Below, one piece after another: positions 29,706 through 38,325 of a stretch of DNA of 64,000 nt. Both the position numbers and the translations under genes were made by a program. Origin of the DNA: an uncultured bacterium (GTDB lineage Bacteria > Desulfobacterota > BSN033 > UBA1163); assembly GCA_938002255.1 (NCBI GenBank), contig CALLAL010000013.1, positions 97,058 through 161,057 of the forward strand, given 5' to 3'. Position 1 is the stretch's first letter. Every line of letters begins with the position of its first letter. The notes under the pieces were generated by a model. That model was not told the DNA's origin and ran no database searches. It saw nothing but the letters and a program-made list of their open reading frames with translations.

Positions 29706-29824
29706 TAAAATATAAAAGACAGTCAATAGGAAGGAGGTGAATGATTAAGAGAAGGGCGAAAGGTTTAATGTTAAAGGTCTTGGATAGACGATCAAAAATT
29801 TTATCTAAAGTTTGGAGGAAGAAA

Positions 29825-30802
29825 ATGGAAAAGACAAAAAAATTAATCATGCTATTAGCAATGGTTTCCCTGCTTCTCCCCTTAAGCCTGGTGGGGGCGC
29901 AGGAGAAGTTTCCAACCAAACCTATCGAATTGGTTGTTCCTTTTGCCGCAGGAGGTTCTACAGATGTCTTAGCCCGTTTGGTGGCTAAATTTGCACCAAA
30001 ATATTTTGATAAACCCCTCGTGGTGGTCAATAAGCCGGGGGGCGGCGGCGTGATCGGGACCGAAGGCGTGGTTCGATCTAAGCCAGATGGATATACACTC
30101 TTTGTCGGTTACGGATCCGGACATGACCTTGTAGAACCGCACTTTAAGAAATTGCCATATGATACTTTTAATGATCTCCTTCCCGTTTGTCGCCTCTCGA
30201 TCCACTCGATTGTCATGATCTTTCGACCCGATGCTCCTTATAAAACCCTTAAAGAATTTGTGGAGTGGGGCAAGAAAAGAGATCAAGTGACCGCTTCGGT
30301 CTCTACCCGTGCAGGATCAGTGGATATTACCTTACAGGCCCTTGGAAAAGTGGCTGGTCTGAAGATGGTAACGGTTCCGTTCCGAGGCGGTGCGGAGTCC
30401 GTGACCGCCATTATCGGCGGCCAGACAGACTGTGGTGGAAACCATCCCTCCGAGATCATCAGCCACATTAAAGCCAAACGTCTCGTCCCGATTGCTGTTG
30501 CCCTCGAAAACAGGGACCCTGCCCTTCCTGATGTCCCGACCTTCAAAGAACTCGGCTATAACATCGTGACGGTGGGTTCGGTCAAAGGTGTGGCCGCTCC
30601 AAAGGGAACGCCGCCTGAGGTGATCCAGTATCTTGCAGAGCGCTTTAAGAAGGTCTGTGAAGATCCGGAATTCATCCAGGCAATGAAGGACATCGGTCAG
30701 CCTGTGATGTATCAAAGCCCCTCGGATTTTGGAAAGTTCCTTAAAGAAGGCTTTGAAAAATATGGGCAGTTGATCAAAGAGTTAAATATTAAACTTGAAT
30801 AA
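29825..30802 (+). CDS. TTT substrate-binding protein, TctC/Bug family
   Basis: Periplasmic binding protein of the Bug fold, about 325 residues. The signal peptide MEKTKKLIMLLAMVSLLLPL is cleaved after VGA. Mature motifs are KPIELVVPFAAGGSTDVLAR, VNKPGGGGVIGTEGV and the C-terminal TPPEVIQYLAERF. I chose ATG 29825 because GGAGG lies 6 bases upstream and gives a normal signal peptide. An in-frame ATG at 29741 behind AAGGAGGTGA would add 28 very basic residues, too long for a typical n-region. The ligand is not predictable. Confidence 0.9.
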   Translation: MEKTKKLIMLLAMVSLLLPLSLVGAQEKFPTKPIELVVPFAAGGSTDVLARLVAKFAPKYFDKPLVVVNKPGGGGVIGTEGVVRSKPDGYTLFVGYGSGHDLVEPHFKKLPYDTFNDLLPVCRLSIHSIVMIFRPDAPYKTLKEFVEWGKKRDQVTASVSTRAGSVDITLQALGKVAGLKMVTVPFRGGAESVTAIIGGQTDCGGNHPSEIISHIKAKRLVPIAVALENRDPALPDVPTFKELGYNIVTVGSVKGVAAPKGTPPEVIQYLAERFKKVCEDPEFIQAMKDIGQPVMYQSPSDFGKFLKEGFEKYGQLIKELNIKLE

Positions 30803-30850
30803 AAGAAAATCTCTCAAAGAGTTAACCCTGATGTTGCATGACTTCTGTTC

Positions 30851-31024
30851 AAATAGGCAAGGGCGATCCGTTCGGAAAGGCTTCGAGGCGAACCTTTTTC
30901 TGGATCAGCGCAACCGTTTCGTTCCCCTGCTGGAATTCACGTTAAGTGAAGTCCCCCGTTTTCCATAACATGATAACAAAACCGCCATTCGAAGCCTTGC
31001 AGGGCGGATTGCCCATGTCCATTT
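30851..31024. repeat. 174-bp imperfect inverted-repeat element
   Basis: Arms at 30851-30890 and 30983-31024 share GGGCGATCCG/CGGATTGCCC and AAGGCTTCGA/TCGAAGCCTT in inverted order. The internal stretch starting TTCGGAAAGG resembles the TTCGGAAAAACCTT segment of the element at 41174, so it may be a diverged relative. It fills most of the 30803-31115 gap, where I find no gene. Confidence 0.5.
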
Positions 31025-31061
31025 ATCAACGGGTGTGTTAAATAAGATGAGAAAAGGACGT

Positions 31062-31096
31062 GAGCCGAATCTTCCAAAACAGGATTCGGCTCGCTT
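31062..31096 (+). terminator. Strong hairpin just before the UroD-like gene
   Basis: A perfect 10-bp stem GAGCCGAATC (31062-31071) / GATTCGGCTC (31083-31092), 11-base loop, followed by GCTTCCTTTT. It could end the TTT transcript. Its 3' side is only 23 bases before the ATG at 31116, so it may instead attenuate or protect the downstream mRNA. Confidence 0.5.
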
Positions 31097-31115
31097 CCTT
31101 TTAAACCGAAATCCT

Positions 31116-32336
31116 ATGACGAACATTGAACCACTCACCATGAAGGAACGAATGCTTCGGGCCATCAGAGGCGAATGGGCAGATTGCCTTCCCTGGGTTC
31201 CGAGGATCGACCTCTGGTACAATGCCAATTGTTATCGAGGAACCTTACCCAAAATATTTGGGCAGGAGGCCTCGCTTGACGAAGTCGCTGATTACCTTGG
31301 AGGAGGATACCATAAGGTCGTTCCGGAATTTCAGAAGGTACGAACTCCGAACGATATGATTGATCGAGGGATAGGCATCTACCGATTAAAGGAGATGGCC
31401 TGCCGGCCTGAGCTCATTGGGGTTGACCGCGAAGTCAAACAGGAAGGAGAGACCACCAGCGTCACCTATCATACTCCGGTGGGTTCCGTCTCCTGTAAGA
31501 TGACTTATACAGAGGAGATGAGGCGGGCAGGGATCTCTCAGACCTGGATTTCGGAGCATGTGATTAAGAGCCCCGAAGATTATAAGGTCGTGGGATATAT
31601 TTTTAAAAATATTAAAGTCCATCCTGTTTATGAATCGTTTTCGCAATATCAGAGAGAAGTTGGAGATAAGGGGTTAGTCGTGGCATGGGCAAGCCCCTCG
31701 GCTTCACCCATGCACCATATTTTAAAACACTTCTTCGAGTCCACCACCTTCTATCTCGAACTTTACGATCATCCAAAGCAGTTACGTCAGCTTTGTGAGG
31801 ACATGGAACCTTATTTTGAACAGATCTTTCAAATTCATGTTCAATCCCCTGCAGAAGTCATTCATTTCGGATCGAATTATGACGAGATGATCACCTCCCC
31901 CCCCTTCTTTAAAGAGCATCTACTCCCCACCCTTCAGAAATTTTCCGATCTTCTTCACAGCCGGGGGAAATTCCTTCTCTCCCATTGCGATGGAGAGAAT
32001 AAGGGGCTCCTCGATCTAATCCGGGAGAGCGGAATCGATGTTGCAGAAGCCATCTGTCCTCATCCCATGACCAAGGTCACTCTATCTGAAGTGCGGAAAG
32101 CTTTTCAGGGAAAAATCACTATTTTTGGGGGAATTCCATCCATTGCCCTTCTCGAAACCATCATGCCAGACAATGAGTTTGAAACGTTTATGGCCAGACT
32201 CTTTGACGAAATCTCTCCTGGTGACCGTTTTATTCTGAGCGTGAGCGACACAACTCCTCCAGATGCAAAATTTGACCGATTGCTGCGAATTACCGAGATG
32301 GTGCGTGAACGAGGAAAGTTACCCATGAAGATTTAA
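31116..32336 (+). CDS. Uroporphyrinogen decarboxylase (UroD/MtaA) superfamily protein
   Basis: About 406 residues with a UroD-like TIM barrel. It shows MKERMLRAIRGEWADCLPWVP at the N-terminus, HILKHFFESTTFYLELYDHP, a central LLSHCDGENKGLLDLI loop and AEAICPHPMTKVTLSEVR, where the methyltransferase branch carries its zinc-binding His/Cys residues. True HemE is present elsewhere (57734-58798) with its RQAGRYM motif, which is absent here, so this is a paralogue of unknown reaction. It may be a corrinoid-type methyl transfer or a decarboxylase of the catabolic island. ATG 31116 is preferred over an extension that would read through the upstream hairpin. ATG 31140 is also possible. Confidence 0.8.
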   Translation: MTNIEPLTMKERMLRAIRGEWADCLPWVPRIDLWYNANCYRGTLPKIFGQEASLDEVADYLGGGYHKVVPEFQKVRTPNDMIDRGIGIYRLKEMACRPELIGVDREVKQEGETTSVTYHTPVGSVSCKMTYTEEMRRAGISQTWISEHVIKSPEDYKVVGYIFKNIKVHPVYESFSQYQREVGDKGLVVAWASPSASPMHHILKHFFESTTFYLELYDHPKQLRQLCEDMEPYFEQIFQIHVQSPAEVIHFGSNYDEMITSPPFFKEHLLPTLQKFSDLLHSRGKFLLSHCDGENKGLLDLIRESGIDVAEAICPHPMTKVTLSEVRKAFQGKITIFGGIPSIALLETIMPDNEFETFMARLFDEISPGDRFILSVSDTTPPDAKFDRLLRITEMVRERGKLPMKI

Positions 32337-32429
32337 ATGTGGAGAGAACATCTGAGAAGGCTATATCATCCATCCATTGGTTGTCATTTTTAATCCATTA
32401 TGATAAAGATAGATATGAGGCAGGAAAAG

Positions 32430-32852
32430 ATGGCTATCAAACAGAAGGCCTTCTTATTAAACCAGAATCAGAAAGAAAGATTAATGGGGCAGATTAAAGA
32501 CTCATTGAGGGAGTATCCAGAAATTGCGTTCGCCTATCTCTATGGATCATTTGCTGAAAATCTCCCTTTTCATGATATTGATGTAGGCATCTATCTTACA
32601 GGGGTTGGGCAGGAAGAATCTACTCCTTACAGTCTTGCTTTAAGTCAAACCCTAAGCAGAGAGGTCAAGGTTCCGGTGGACGTCCGGGTCTTAAACTTTG
32701 CGCCGGTATCATTTGTGTACCAAGTGATCCGGGGGATTCTGATTTCCGATAGGAATGAAGAATTACGTGCTCATGTGGTGGAAGAAACGGTTCGGAAATA
32801 CCTCGATTTAAAACCTATCCTTCTTAAAGGAATTAAGGAGGCCTTTGGCTAA
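32430..32852 (+). CDS. mntA: MntA-type nucleotidyltransferase antitoxin
   Basis: Minimal nucleotidyltransferase, about 140 residues. The catalytic motif is YLYGSFAENLPFHDIDVGIY, with GS and DxD separated by 8 residues instead of the 10 usual in MntA (GSX10DXD). MntA proteins AMPylate and silence their HepT toxin. The start at 32430 is chosen because AGGA lies just upstream, while the earlier in-frame ATG at 32400 has no ribosome site. The stop overlaps the next start by one base (TAATG), the normal arrangement of mntA-hepT pairs. Confidence 0.85.
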   Translation: MAIKQKAFLLNQNQKERLMGQIKDSLREYPEIAFAYLYGSFAENLPFHDIDVGIYLTGVGQEESTPYSLALSQTLSREVKVPVDVRVLNFAPVSFVYQVIRGILISDRNEELRAHVVEETVRKYLDLKPILLKGIKEAFG

Positions 32853-33268
32853 TGAATCTGAACGAAGAACTGGTGCGAACCCGCTGTCAAGAGATTCAAG
32901 ATTCTTTAGACCGCCTTGAAAGAATAAAAGAAAAATCAAAGGAAGAATTTTTAAAAGATCAGGATCTGAAGGATATTGCCTGTTACCGTCTGTTGGTAGC
33001 TATAGAAGCAGCACTCGGTTTATGTTACCACGTTTCAGCCAAACATATCAAAAAAGTGCCTGAGGAATATGCCGAATGCTTTGCCATCCTGGCGAATGCG
33101 AATATCATTCCCCCAGAACTGTCAGAGAAGTTACAAAGAATGGCACGATTCCGAAATTTACTTGTTCACATGTACTGGAAGGTCGATTACAACACCCTTT
33201 ATGGTATGATCCAGAATAATCTGAACGACCTCTGTCAATTCTCAAAAGCCATTGTCGCCCTTTTATAA
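32852..33268 (+). CDS. hepT: HepT-type HEPN ribonuclease toxin (DUF86)
   Basis: 138-residue all-helical HEPN protein. The RNase motif RX4HXY is intact in RFRNLLVHMYWKVD: arginine, four residues, histidine, one residue, tyrosine. In characterised systems the tyrosine is the site of AMPylation by MntA. RLLVAIEAALGLCYHV is the usual second helix. With mntA it forms a type VII-like toxin-antitoxin pair. The pair is inserted among metabolic genes with no sign of its own promoter, so it may simply ride in the island. The following 33269-33473 spacer shows nothing I can support. Confidence 0.88.
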   Translation: MNLNEELVRTRCQEIQDSLDRLERIKEKSKEEFLKDQDLKDIACYRLLVAIEAALGLCYHVSAKHIKKVPEEYAECFAILANANIIPPELSEKLQRMARFRNLLVHMYWKVDYNTLYGMIQNNLNDLCQFSKAIVALL

Positions 33269-33473
33269 AACGAATGACCGACTCGGGTTGATTGAAGAAA
33301 ACTCCTTTCAGCTTGGCTAATAACACACTGTGGGGTTTCGCTTTTATATTCATCCCCATTCCTTCTCCCTGCCAGAGTTGAAACCATCCCTCTTGCAGTT
33401 GAGGGGGGTCTGATGTTACTTTCACCTTAACTCGCAAAGAAAGGGTTCAACATATTAATTATTTGGATTAGGA

Positions 33474-34754
33474 ATGAAACGTTATCCCATTCCATGTGGT
33501 AAGAAGACAATCGAGTTAGAGATCCCTGACCATGTTCCAGCGGAGTGGGTAGAGTCGCATCCCATGAAACCCGTTCCTGATTTGGAGAAGGCGGTTGAGG
33601 AAGCCATCCACCACCCTATTGGAACCGGGCGTCTGAGCAGTAAAGTTAAACCCGGTCAAAAAGTGGCTTTGATCGTAACGGATATTACCCGCAAACTTCC
33701 TGAGGAGACCATTCTTCCCCTTCTCATCAAAGAACTCTTGGCTGGCGGAATTCAAAGAGACAACATCACAGCCGTTGTTGCCACGGGTACCCATCGACCC
33801 AACACCGCTGAGGAATTAAGAGAAAAGTTTGGGAAGGTCGTGGAAGAAATCGCTTTCGTCAACCACAACGCCTATGATGGGAAGGCTCTAACTCATATGG
33901 GAAAGACTACAAACGGGATTCCTCTGGTCTTTAACCAAAAGGTTGTGGAAGCCGATGTGAGAATCTCCACCGGAGTGATTGAAACCCATCTCTTTGCAGG
34001 GTATAGCGGCGGGGTTAAAAGCATTGCCGTTGGAGTTGCCGGTGAGGAGACCATCGCCGCCACCCATAATTACCAGATGCTTCAGCAGACCCGGCTCGGT
34101 GTAATTGAAGGAAATGAATTCAGAAGGTTCCTTACTGAAGCGACTCAGGCTCTTGGACTTCATTTCATCGTTAATGTGGTTCAGACCGGGAAAAAAGAAG
34201 TGGTAAAAGTCGTCGCTGGAGATCCGGTTGAGGCTTTTAATGAAGGTGTTCAGGTTGCCCGTCAACTCTACGAAGTCGAGATCGGTGGCCCCGGAGAGAT
34301 TGTGGTAAGCGGAGTCAGTTACCCCAAAAGCCTTGATCTCTATCAGGCGACACGGGCAGGTAATGTGGTGGTTTTCGGTCCCCAACCCGTGGTGACAAAG
34401 GGAGGGGTGATTCTCATTCCAGCTCCTTGCGAGGATGGTTGCGGACACCCGGGTTACTGCGATATTATGAAGAAGGCACAGGATGTTGATGACATCATTG
34501 CCATCTCACGCGAAGAAGGCTTTGCCCCTGGAGAACAGAAGGCACTCATTCTTGCCCGGATTCTCCAACGGGCAAGGATGGTGATGACCGATTGCCTCCT
34601 GCCTGAACAGACCTTGAAAGATTTGTATCTTGAATCCGCCCCGACCTTGCAGGAAGCACTGGATCGAGAACTCAAAAAGAACCCAAAAGCAAGAGTGGTG
34701 TTAATACCAGATGGATTATTGACATTGCCGATCATAAAATCGCATGGAGCATAG
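33474..34754 (+). CDS. LarA-like nickel-dependent lactate racemase family protein (DUF2088)
   Basis: 426 residues, the full length for LarA, which racemises 2-hydroxyacids using a nickel-pincer nucleotide. The motif VTDITRKLPE corresponds to the Asp/Arg substrate-binding site. ATGTHRPNT carries the first catalytic-type histidine. HLFAGYSGGVKSIAVG has the lysine that links the cofactor, and ATHNYQM the second histidine. Cofactor makers LarB, LarC and LarE are not in the window. Many LarA homologues act on sugar acids or other 2-hydroxyacids, which suits the neighbouring aldolases and dehydrogenases. The substrate is unknown. Confidence 0.87.
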   Translation: MKRYPIPCGKKTIELEIPDHVPAEWVESHPMKPVPDLEKAVEEAIHHPIGTGRLSSKVKPGQKVALIVTDITRKLPEETILPLLIKELLAGGIQRDNITAVVATGTHRPNTAEELREKFGKVVEEIAFVNHNAYDGKALTHMGKTTNGIPLVFNQKVVEADVRISTGVIETHLFAGYSGGVKSIAVGVAGEETIAATHNYQMLQQTRLGVIEGNEFRRFLTEATQALGLHFIVNVVQTGKKEVVKVVAGDPVEAFNEGVQVARQLYEVEIGGPGEIVVSGVSYPKSLDLYQATRAGNVVVFGPQPVVTKGGVILIPAPCEDGCGHPGYCDIMKKAQDVDDIIAISREEGFAPGEQKALILARILQRARMVMTDCLLPEQTLKDLYLESAPTLQEALDRELKKNPKARVVLIPDGLLTLPIIKSHGA

Positions 34755-34834
34755 CGCAGGGTGTGAGAAAGGGGGGGTACGACCCTATAAGCCCTTTGCA
34801 CCATGATAGGATAAAAAATGGTTTGGAGGTCATC

Positions 34835-35722
34835 ATGGATTTTCAACCGAACGGGATTATCCCAGCCATGGTTACGCCGATCACTCAGGAAGGAAAGCTC
34901 AACGAATCTGCTCTTCGGAAATTAACCAACTATCTCATCGAAGGAGGCGTTCATGGCCTCTTTCCTGTGGGAAGTCAGGGGGAGTTCTATGCTCTCACTT
35001 TTGAAGAGAAAAAAAGAATCATCGAAATTGTAGTTGATGAAACCAGAGGCCGTGTTCCGGTCTATGCTGGAACAGGAGCCATCACTACCCGTGAAGCCAT
35101 CGCCCTAACCCGGATGGCTGAAGAGGCGGGAGTTCAAGCCGTATCTGTGCTTACACCCTATTTCATCAAACCCAATGATTCGGAGTTGATGGAGTTCTAT
35201 GTTTCTATTGCAAAGGCAACCAGACTTCCGGTACTCCTCTATAATAATCCAGGCCGAACAGGGGTAAACATCTCAGCCGATTTTGTCGCACGCGCTTCTC
35301 AAGTTGAAAACATCGTCGGGATCAAAGACTCCTCTGGAGACCTTACACTGACAGCAGAATATATTAGAAGAACAGGAGAAAAATTTTCTGTTCTCGCTGG
35401 AAGGGATACCCTCATTTATGGAACCCTCTGTCATGGTGGAAAAGGAGCCATTGCCGCAACGGCCAATGTGGCTCCCAGGTTAATTGTTGAAATTTATGAG
35501 GCCTTCAAAGCAGGAGATCTGAAACGCTCCCTGGATGCCCAATTTCGTTTGGCTCCATTAAGATTGGCTTTTGACCTTGGAACCTTTCCAGTGGTGATCA
35601 AAGAGGCATTAAATCTCATCGGGATTGAAGCAGGAATGGGGATCCCTCCGGTCGGAGGGATCAGCCCGAAGGCAAAAGAAGAGTTGAAGGAGATTTTGAA
35701 GAATATGGGGCTCCAATCTTAA
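34835..35722 (+). CDS. DapA-family lyase (dihydrodipicolinate synthase/N-acetylneuraminate lyase superfamily)
   Basis: About 295 residues. Class I aldolase fold with GIIPAMVTPITQEGKLN, the G(S/T)xGE loop as FPVGSQGEFYALT, the tyrosine motif LLYNNPGRTG and the Schiff-base lysine in VGIKDSSGDL. ATG 34835 is chosen because GGAGG lies 5 bases upstream. The position in a catabolic cluster argues for a keto-acid aldolase or dehydratase (for example 2-keto-3-deoxy-sugar-acid type) rather than lysine synthesis. A true dapA cannot be excluded from sequence alone. Confidence 0.85.
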   Translation: MDFQPNGIIPAMVTPITQEGKLNESALRKLTNYLIEGGVHGLFPVGSQGEFYALTFEEKKRIIEIVVDETRGRVPVYAGTGAITTREAIALTRMAEEAGVQAVSVLTPYFIKPNDSELMEFYVSIAKATRLPVLLYNNPGRTGVNISADFVARASQVENIVGIKDSSGDLTLTAEYIRRTGEKFSVLAGRDTLIYGTLCHGGKGAIAATANVAPRLIVEIYEAFKAGDLKRSLDAQFRLAPLRLAFDLGTFPVVIKEALNLIGIEAGMGIPPVGGISPKAKEELKEILKNMGLQS

Positions 35723-35771
35723 ATAACACCAAACGCTTTGCGTTATGCGCATAGCGATATCGGAGGGGGAT

Positions 35772-36542
35772 ATGACTTGGGCGGGATTAAGAAAAAGGGT
35801 GTTGGCAGGGGAGTGCGTTTATGGAACGATGATACGACAGGCTCGTGATCCTGGAGCGCCAGTGATTTTTGCTTCAGTCGGCTATGACTTCGTTCTCATT
35901 GACATGGAACATGGAAACTACAACATGGAAACGATTGCAGACCTGATCCGGGGAGCCAAGTCCGCAGGAATTGCCCCACTGATCCGCATTCCTCATCTTG
36001 AGACCTTCTTTATCTCAAGGATCCTCGACGCAGGCGCAGAAGGCATCATGGTTCCCATGACTTCAACCAGAGAACAGGCGGAAGCCATTGTCCGTTACAG
36101 CAAATATACGCCAATGGGCCAGAGGGGATTCGGCACCCAGACCGGTCAAACCGATTACAACCCTCTGAAAGCAGTAGAGTTTATGAAAGAAGCCAATGAA
36201 CATACCTTGATCATTGCTCAGATTGAGACACGGGAAGCAATTGAGAATGTCGATGCTATTCTCAGCACAGAAGGGATTGATGTCGGACTGATCGGCCCGA
36301 ATGATCTCTCGATCTCCCTCGGTATTCCTGATCAACTTGGTTCGGAAAGGGTAACTCAGGCGATTGATAAGGTTGTGGAGATAGCAAAGAAGAGAGGAAA
36401 AGCCTCAGGCATTCACATCGGAAATACGGAACTGATTAGAAAATGGAAATCCAAAGGCATGACCGTCCTCGCCTGCTCCACCGACATCGGCTTGATGTAT
36501 AATGCCGCAAGAGCGACTCTCGAAGAGATGAAGAAATCGTAA
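35772..36542 (+). CDS. HpcH/HpaI family aldolase
   Basis: About 256 residues. Class II, metal-dependent pyruvate aldolase fold: VLIDMEHGNYNMETIADLI with catalytic histidine, LIRIPHLETFFISRILDAGA, EGIMVPMTSTREQAE (metal and pyruvate site), GQRGFGTQTGQ and AQIETREAIENVDAIL with the metal-binding Glu, then GLIGPNDLSISLG. Family members cleave 2-keto-3-deoxy-glucarate, 2,4-dihydroxyhept-2-enedioate and similar compounds to pyruvate and an aldehyde. GGAGGGGG precedes ATG 35772, which decides against the ATG at 35745. Confidence 0.88.
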   Translation: MTWAGLRKRVLAGECVYGTMIRQARDPGAPVIFASVGYDFVLIDMEHGNYNMETIADLIRGAKSAGIAPLIRIPHLETFFISRILDAGAEGIMVPMTSTREQAEAIVRYSKYTPMGQRGFGTQTGQTDYNPLKAVEFMKEANEHTLIIAQIETREAIENVDAILSTEGIDVGLIGPNDLSISLGIPDQLGSERVTQAIDKVVEIAKKRGKASGIHIGNTELIRKWKSKGMTVLACSTDIGLMYNAARATLEEMKKS

Positions 36543-36550
36543 CCCATGAG

Positions 36551-37120
36551 GTGAGTCTTATCTTACAAAAATCCCGTTTCACTCAATGCCTCATTCAGAC
36601 GAACGCGTTAGATAAGTTTGGCTTTCGGGAGTGGGTTTTCTTCCCCGGGATGTTATTCCATTCGATGGACAAATGGTGGGGGAATCAGGGGAAACGCCTT
36701 AAGCCTCATGAGGGGTTAGATCTTTGCATGTATCAGACTCATCAGAATCAGACTCTTTTTCTCGATGAACAGACGAAGCTCCCCTCTATGTATGACGGAT
36801 TGATTCTTAAAATCATGGACGATTTTATCGGCAAGTCCGTCATCCTTGAACATCGTTTAAATAAAAATGGCCCTTCAAGATTTTGCACCATCTACGGCCA
36901 CATCCTCCCTCTTTCCGGGCTATATGAGGACAAGGCCGTCATGGAAGGAGAAATCCTCGGCACGTTAGCTCCTCCGCGCAACTTACAACGTAACCTCCCT
37001 CCTCATTTACATCTCTCGGTCGTGTGGATTTCGAGCAACATCTCCATCCAACCTCTCGATTGGGATTCGATGGGCAAGCTCAAAGGCTTGAAGTGGATCG
37101 ATCCTCTGTCGCTGATATAA
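36551..37120 (+). CDS. M23/LytM-fold metallopeptidase-like protein without signal peptide
   Basis: 189 residues. The complete zinc-ligand set of LytM (M23) peptidases is visible: HxxxD in KPHEGLDLCM, a central YGHI and HxH in PPHLHLSV, in the right order and spacing. There is no N-terminal signal peptide or membrane anchor, so the usual periplasmic peptidoglycan substrate is doubtful. A GTG start is assumed, with no clear ribosome site. It follows the HpcH-type aldolase by 8 bases on the same strand and is the last plus-strand gene before a convergent block. Confidence 0.65.
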   Translation: MSLILQKSRFTQCLIQTNALDKFGFREWVFFPGMLFHSMDKWWGNQGKRLKPHEGLDLCMYQTHQNQTLFLDEQTKLPSMYDGLILKIMDDFIGKSVILEHRLNKNGPSRFCTIYGHILPLSGLYEDKAVMEGEILGTLAPPRNLQRNLPPHLHLSVVWISSNISIQPLDWDSMGKLKGLKWIDPLSLI

Positions 37121-37161
37121 AGAAACCGAATGAGTGTAACAGCTTCAACGGATAAGACCCA

Positions 37162-38322
37162 TTACGAGGGATGGGTGAAAAGGCGATCCATCCTGAAGTA
37201 TTGAAGGAGTTTCTGGAAATCCTCAGAGTGAAGAGGATCTTTTGTCATCCCGAAAAGATGGCTCTTGCAGGAACAATCGCTACAGCCAAAGCCCATCACC
37301 GACCATTCAGAAATACTCGACAAGGCTTCTGCAATCTCGCATTCCAGTCGTGTCGAAGACCGAATGGCTAAAGCAGATCGGAATTGTGAAATCGCCCTCA
37401 ATTCATCAATGTGCCAGTGATGCCTTTTGCGCAATCGCCGATGCCTCTCAATCCTCTTACTCAGATGACCCATGGCGGAACCGACATAGATATAAAAACC
37501 TTTCTTGAAGAACACGCTCCCTATCGTTCCAACGGATATTTTTTGATTCCTCCGAATCTCTAAAAGGAGAAGATAACTCCCTCGGTCTTCTGCCTCCTTC
37601 TCAATCATGCTCCACGGAATAGACAAGCGTCTGATTTCTGGTGAGAACGACAGATCTTCTTGCCAACGGATTGAAAGGGGAATGAGGTCCACTTTATGAC
37701 GGATGCTGAGAAGGGTTTTTGAAAAATTAAGATCCGTATGGTAATCTGGCATAAAAACTTCTGCGAAAGGCCAGTGAACGATAAAAAGAACCGCAGACTC
37801 CCCTCCATGATCTGCGTATCTTGCCAATTCCCATAGGTGGCGTGTTCCTCTCTCTGTAATTGCATCTGGAAACATGGCTACCTTTTCTCCAACCAGGGTA
37901 CAGGACTTCACCTCCAGGAGGATTTCCTTTTTTCCCCGCTTTAATAAGAAGTCAAACCGGCTCCGCCCTCTCTGGACTTCAGACCTCAGGATCTGGGTTC
38001 CCTCCAGCCCAGGAACTTTATCCCTTCCCAAAAGGTATCTCGCCACTTCATTCGTTCGATGCGTATGAAGCATGATAGGAATGCCATCTCTAAGGACGGC
38101 CACGGCTGTAAACGGGGTTTTACGATGACCCACACCATCCTTCACAAGATAGATGAAACGCCCTGGCAAGAGTAACTCCTGAAGCCGTCCGGGGTTAGGG
38201 AGAAAGGCTGGCACAATTCTGCCCTCGAGATGACAGGTGATCAGAAAACGATTGGGTCGGTTGATAAAAGTCGCTCTCAGGACCCGACCGAATAGGCGAA
38301 GTGAATTGTCGTGTGGCCCCAT
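37162..38322 (-). CDS. sfsA: SfsA-family DNA-binding/nuclease-like protein fused to a DUF123 GIY-YIG domain
   Basis: 386 residues. Residues 1-230 are SfsA: RFLITCHLEGRIVPAFLPNP with the OB-like start, LLEVKSCTLV (the PD-(D/E)XK-like core D/E-x-K), FPDAITERGTRHLWEL and FIVHWPFAEVF. Residues 235-345 are the DUF123 GIY-YIG-like domain: GSYLLLLEI, GFYIYVGSAMG (the GxYIYVGSA core), a basic helix RIERHRRLRK and WHIDELRA. A tail follows. Such fusions exist in some bacteria and archaea. It closes a minus-strand operon behind two dehydrogenases, with a 3-base gap. Confidence 0.88.
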   Translation of the reverse strand: MGPHDNSLRLFGRVLRATFINRPNRFLITCHLEGRIVPAFLPNPGRLQELLLPGRFIYLVKDGVGHRKTPFTAVAVLRDGIPIMLHTHRTNEVARYLLGRDKVPGLEGTQILRSEVQRGRSRFDFLLKRGKKEILLEVKSCTLVGEKVAMFPDAITERGTRHLWELARYADHGGESAVLFIVHWPFAEVFMPDYHTDLNFSKTLLSIRHKVDLIPLSIRWQEDLSFSPEIRRLSIPWSMIEKEAEDRGSYLLLLEIRRNQKISVGTIGSVFFKKGFYIYVGSAMGHLSKRIERHRRLRKRHHWHIDELRAISQFRSALAIRSSTRLECEIAEALSSISEWSVMGFGCSDCSCKSHLFGMTKDPLHSEDFQKLLQYFRMDRLFTHPS

Positions 38323-38325
38323 GAC

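Noticed and set aside
29741..29824. Longer N-terminus for the first TctC-like protein behind AAGGAGGTGA.
   Set aside because: It would put 28 very basic residues before a normal signal peptide. ATG 29825 has better Shine-Dalgarno spacing. Kept as an alternative only.
33105..33437. Minus-strand open frame of 110 codons opposite the hepT gene and the spacer after it.
   Set aside because: Most of it is the shadow of hepT. The spacer part has no recognisable family and no ribosome site.
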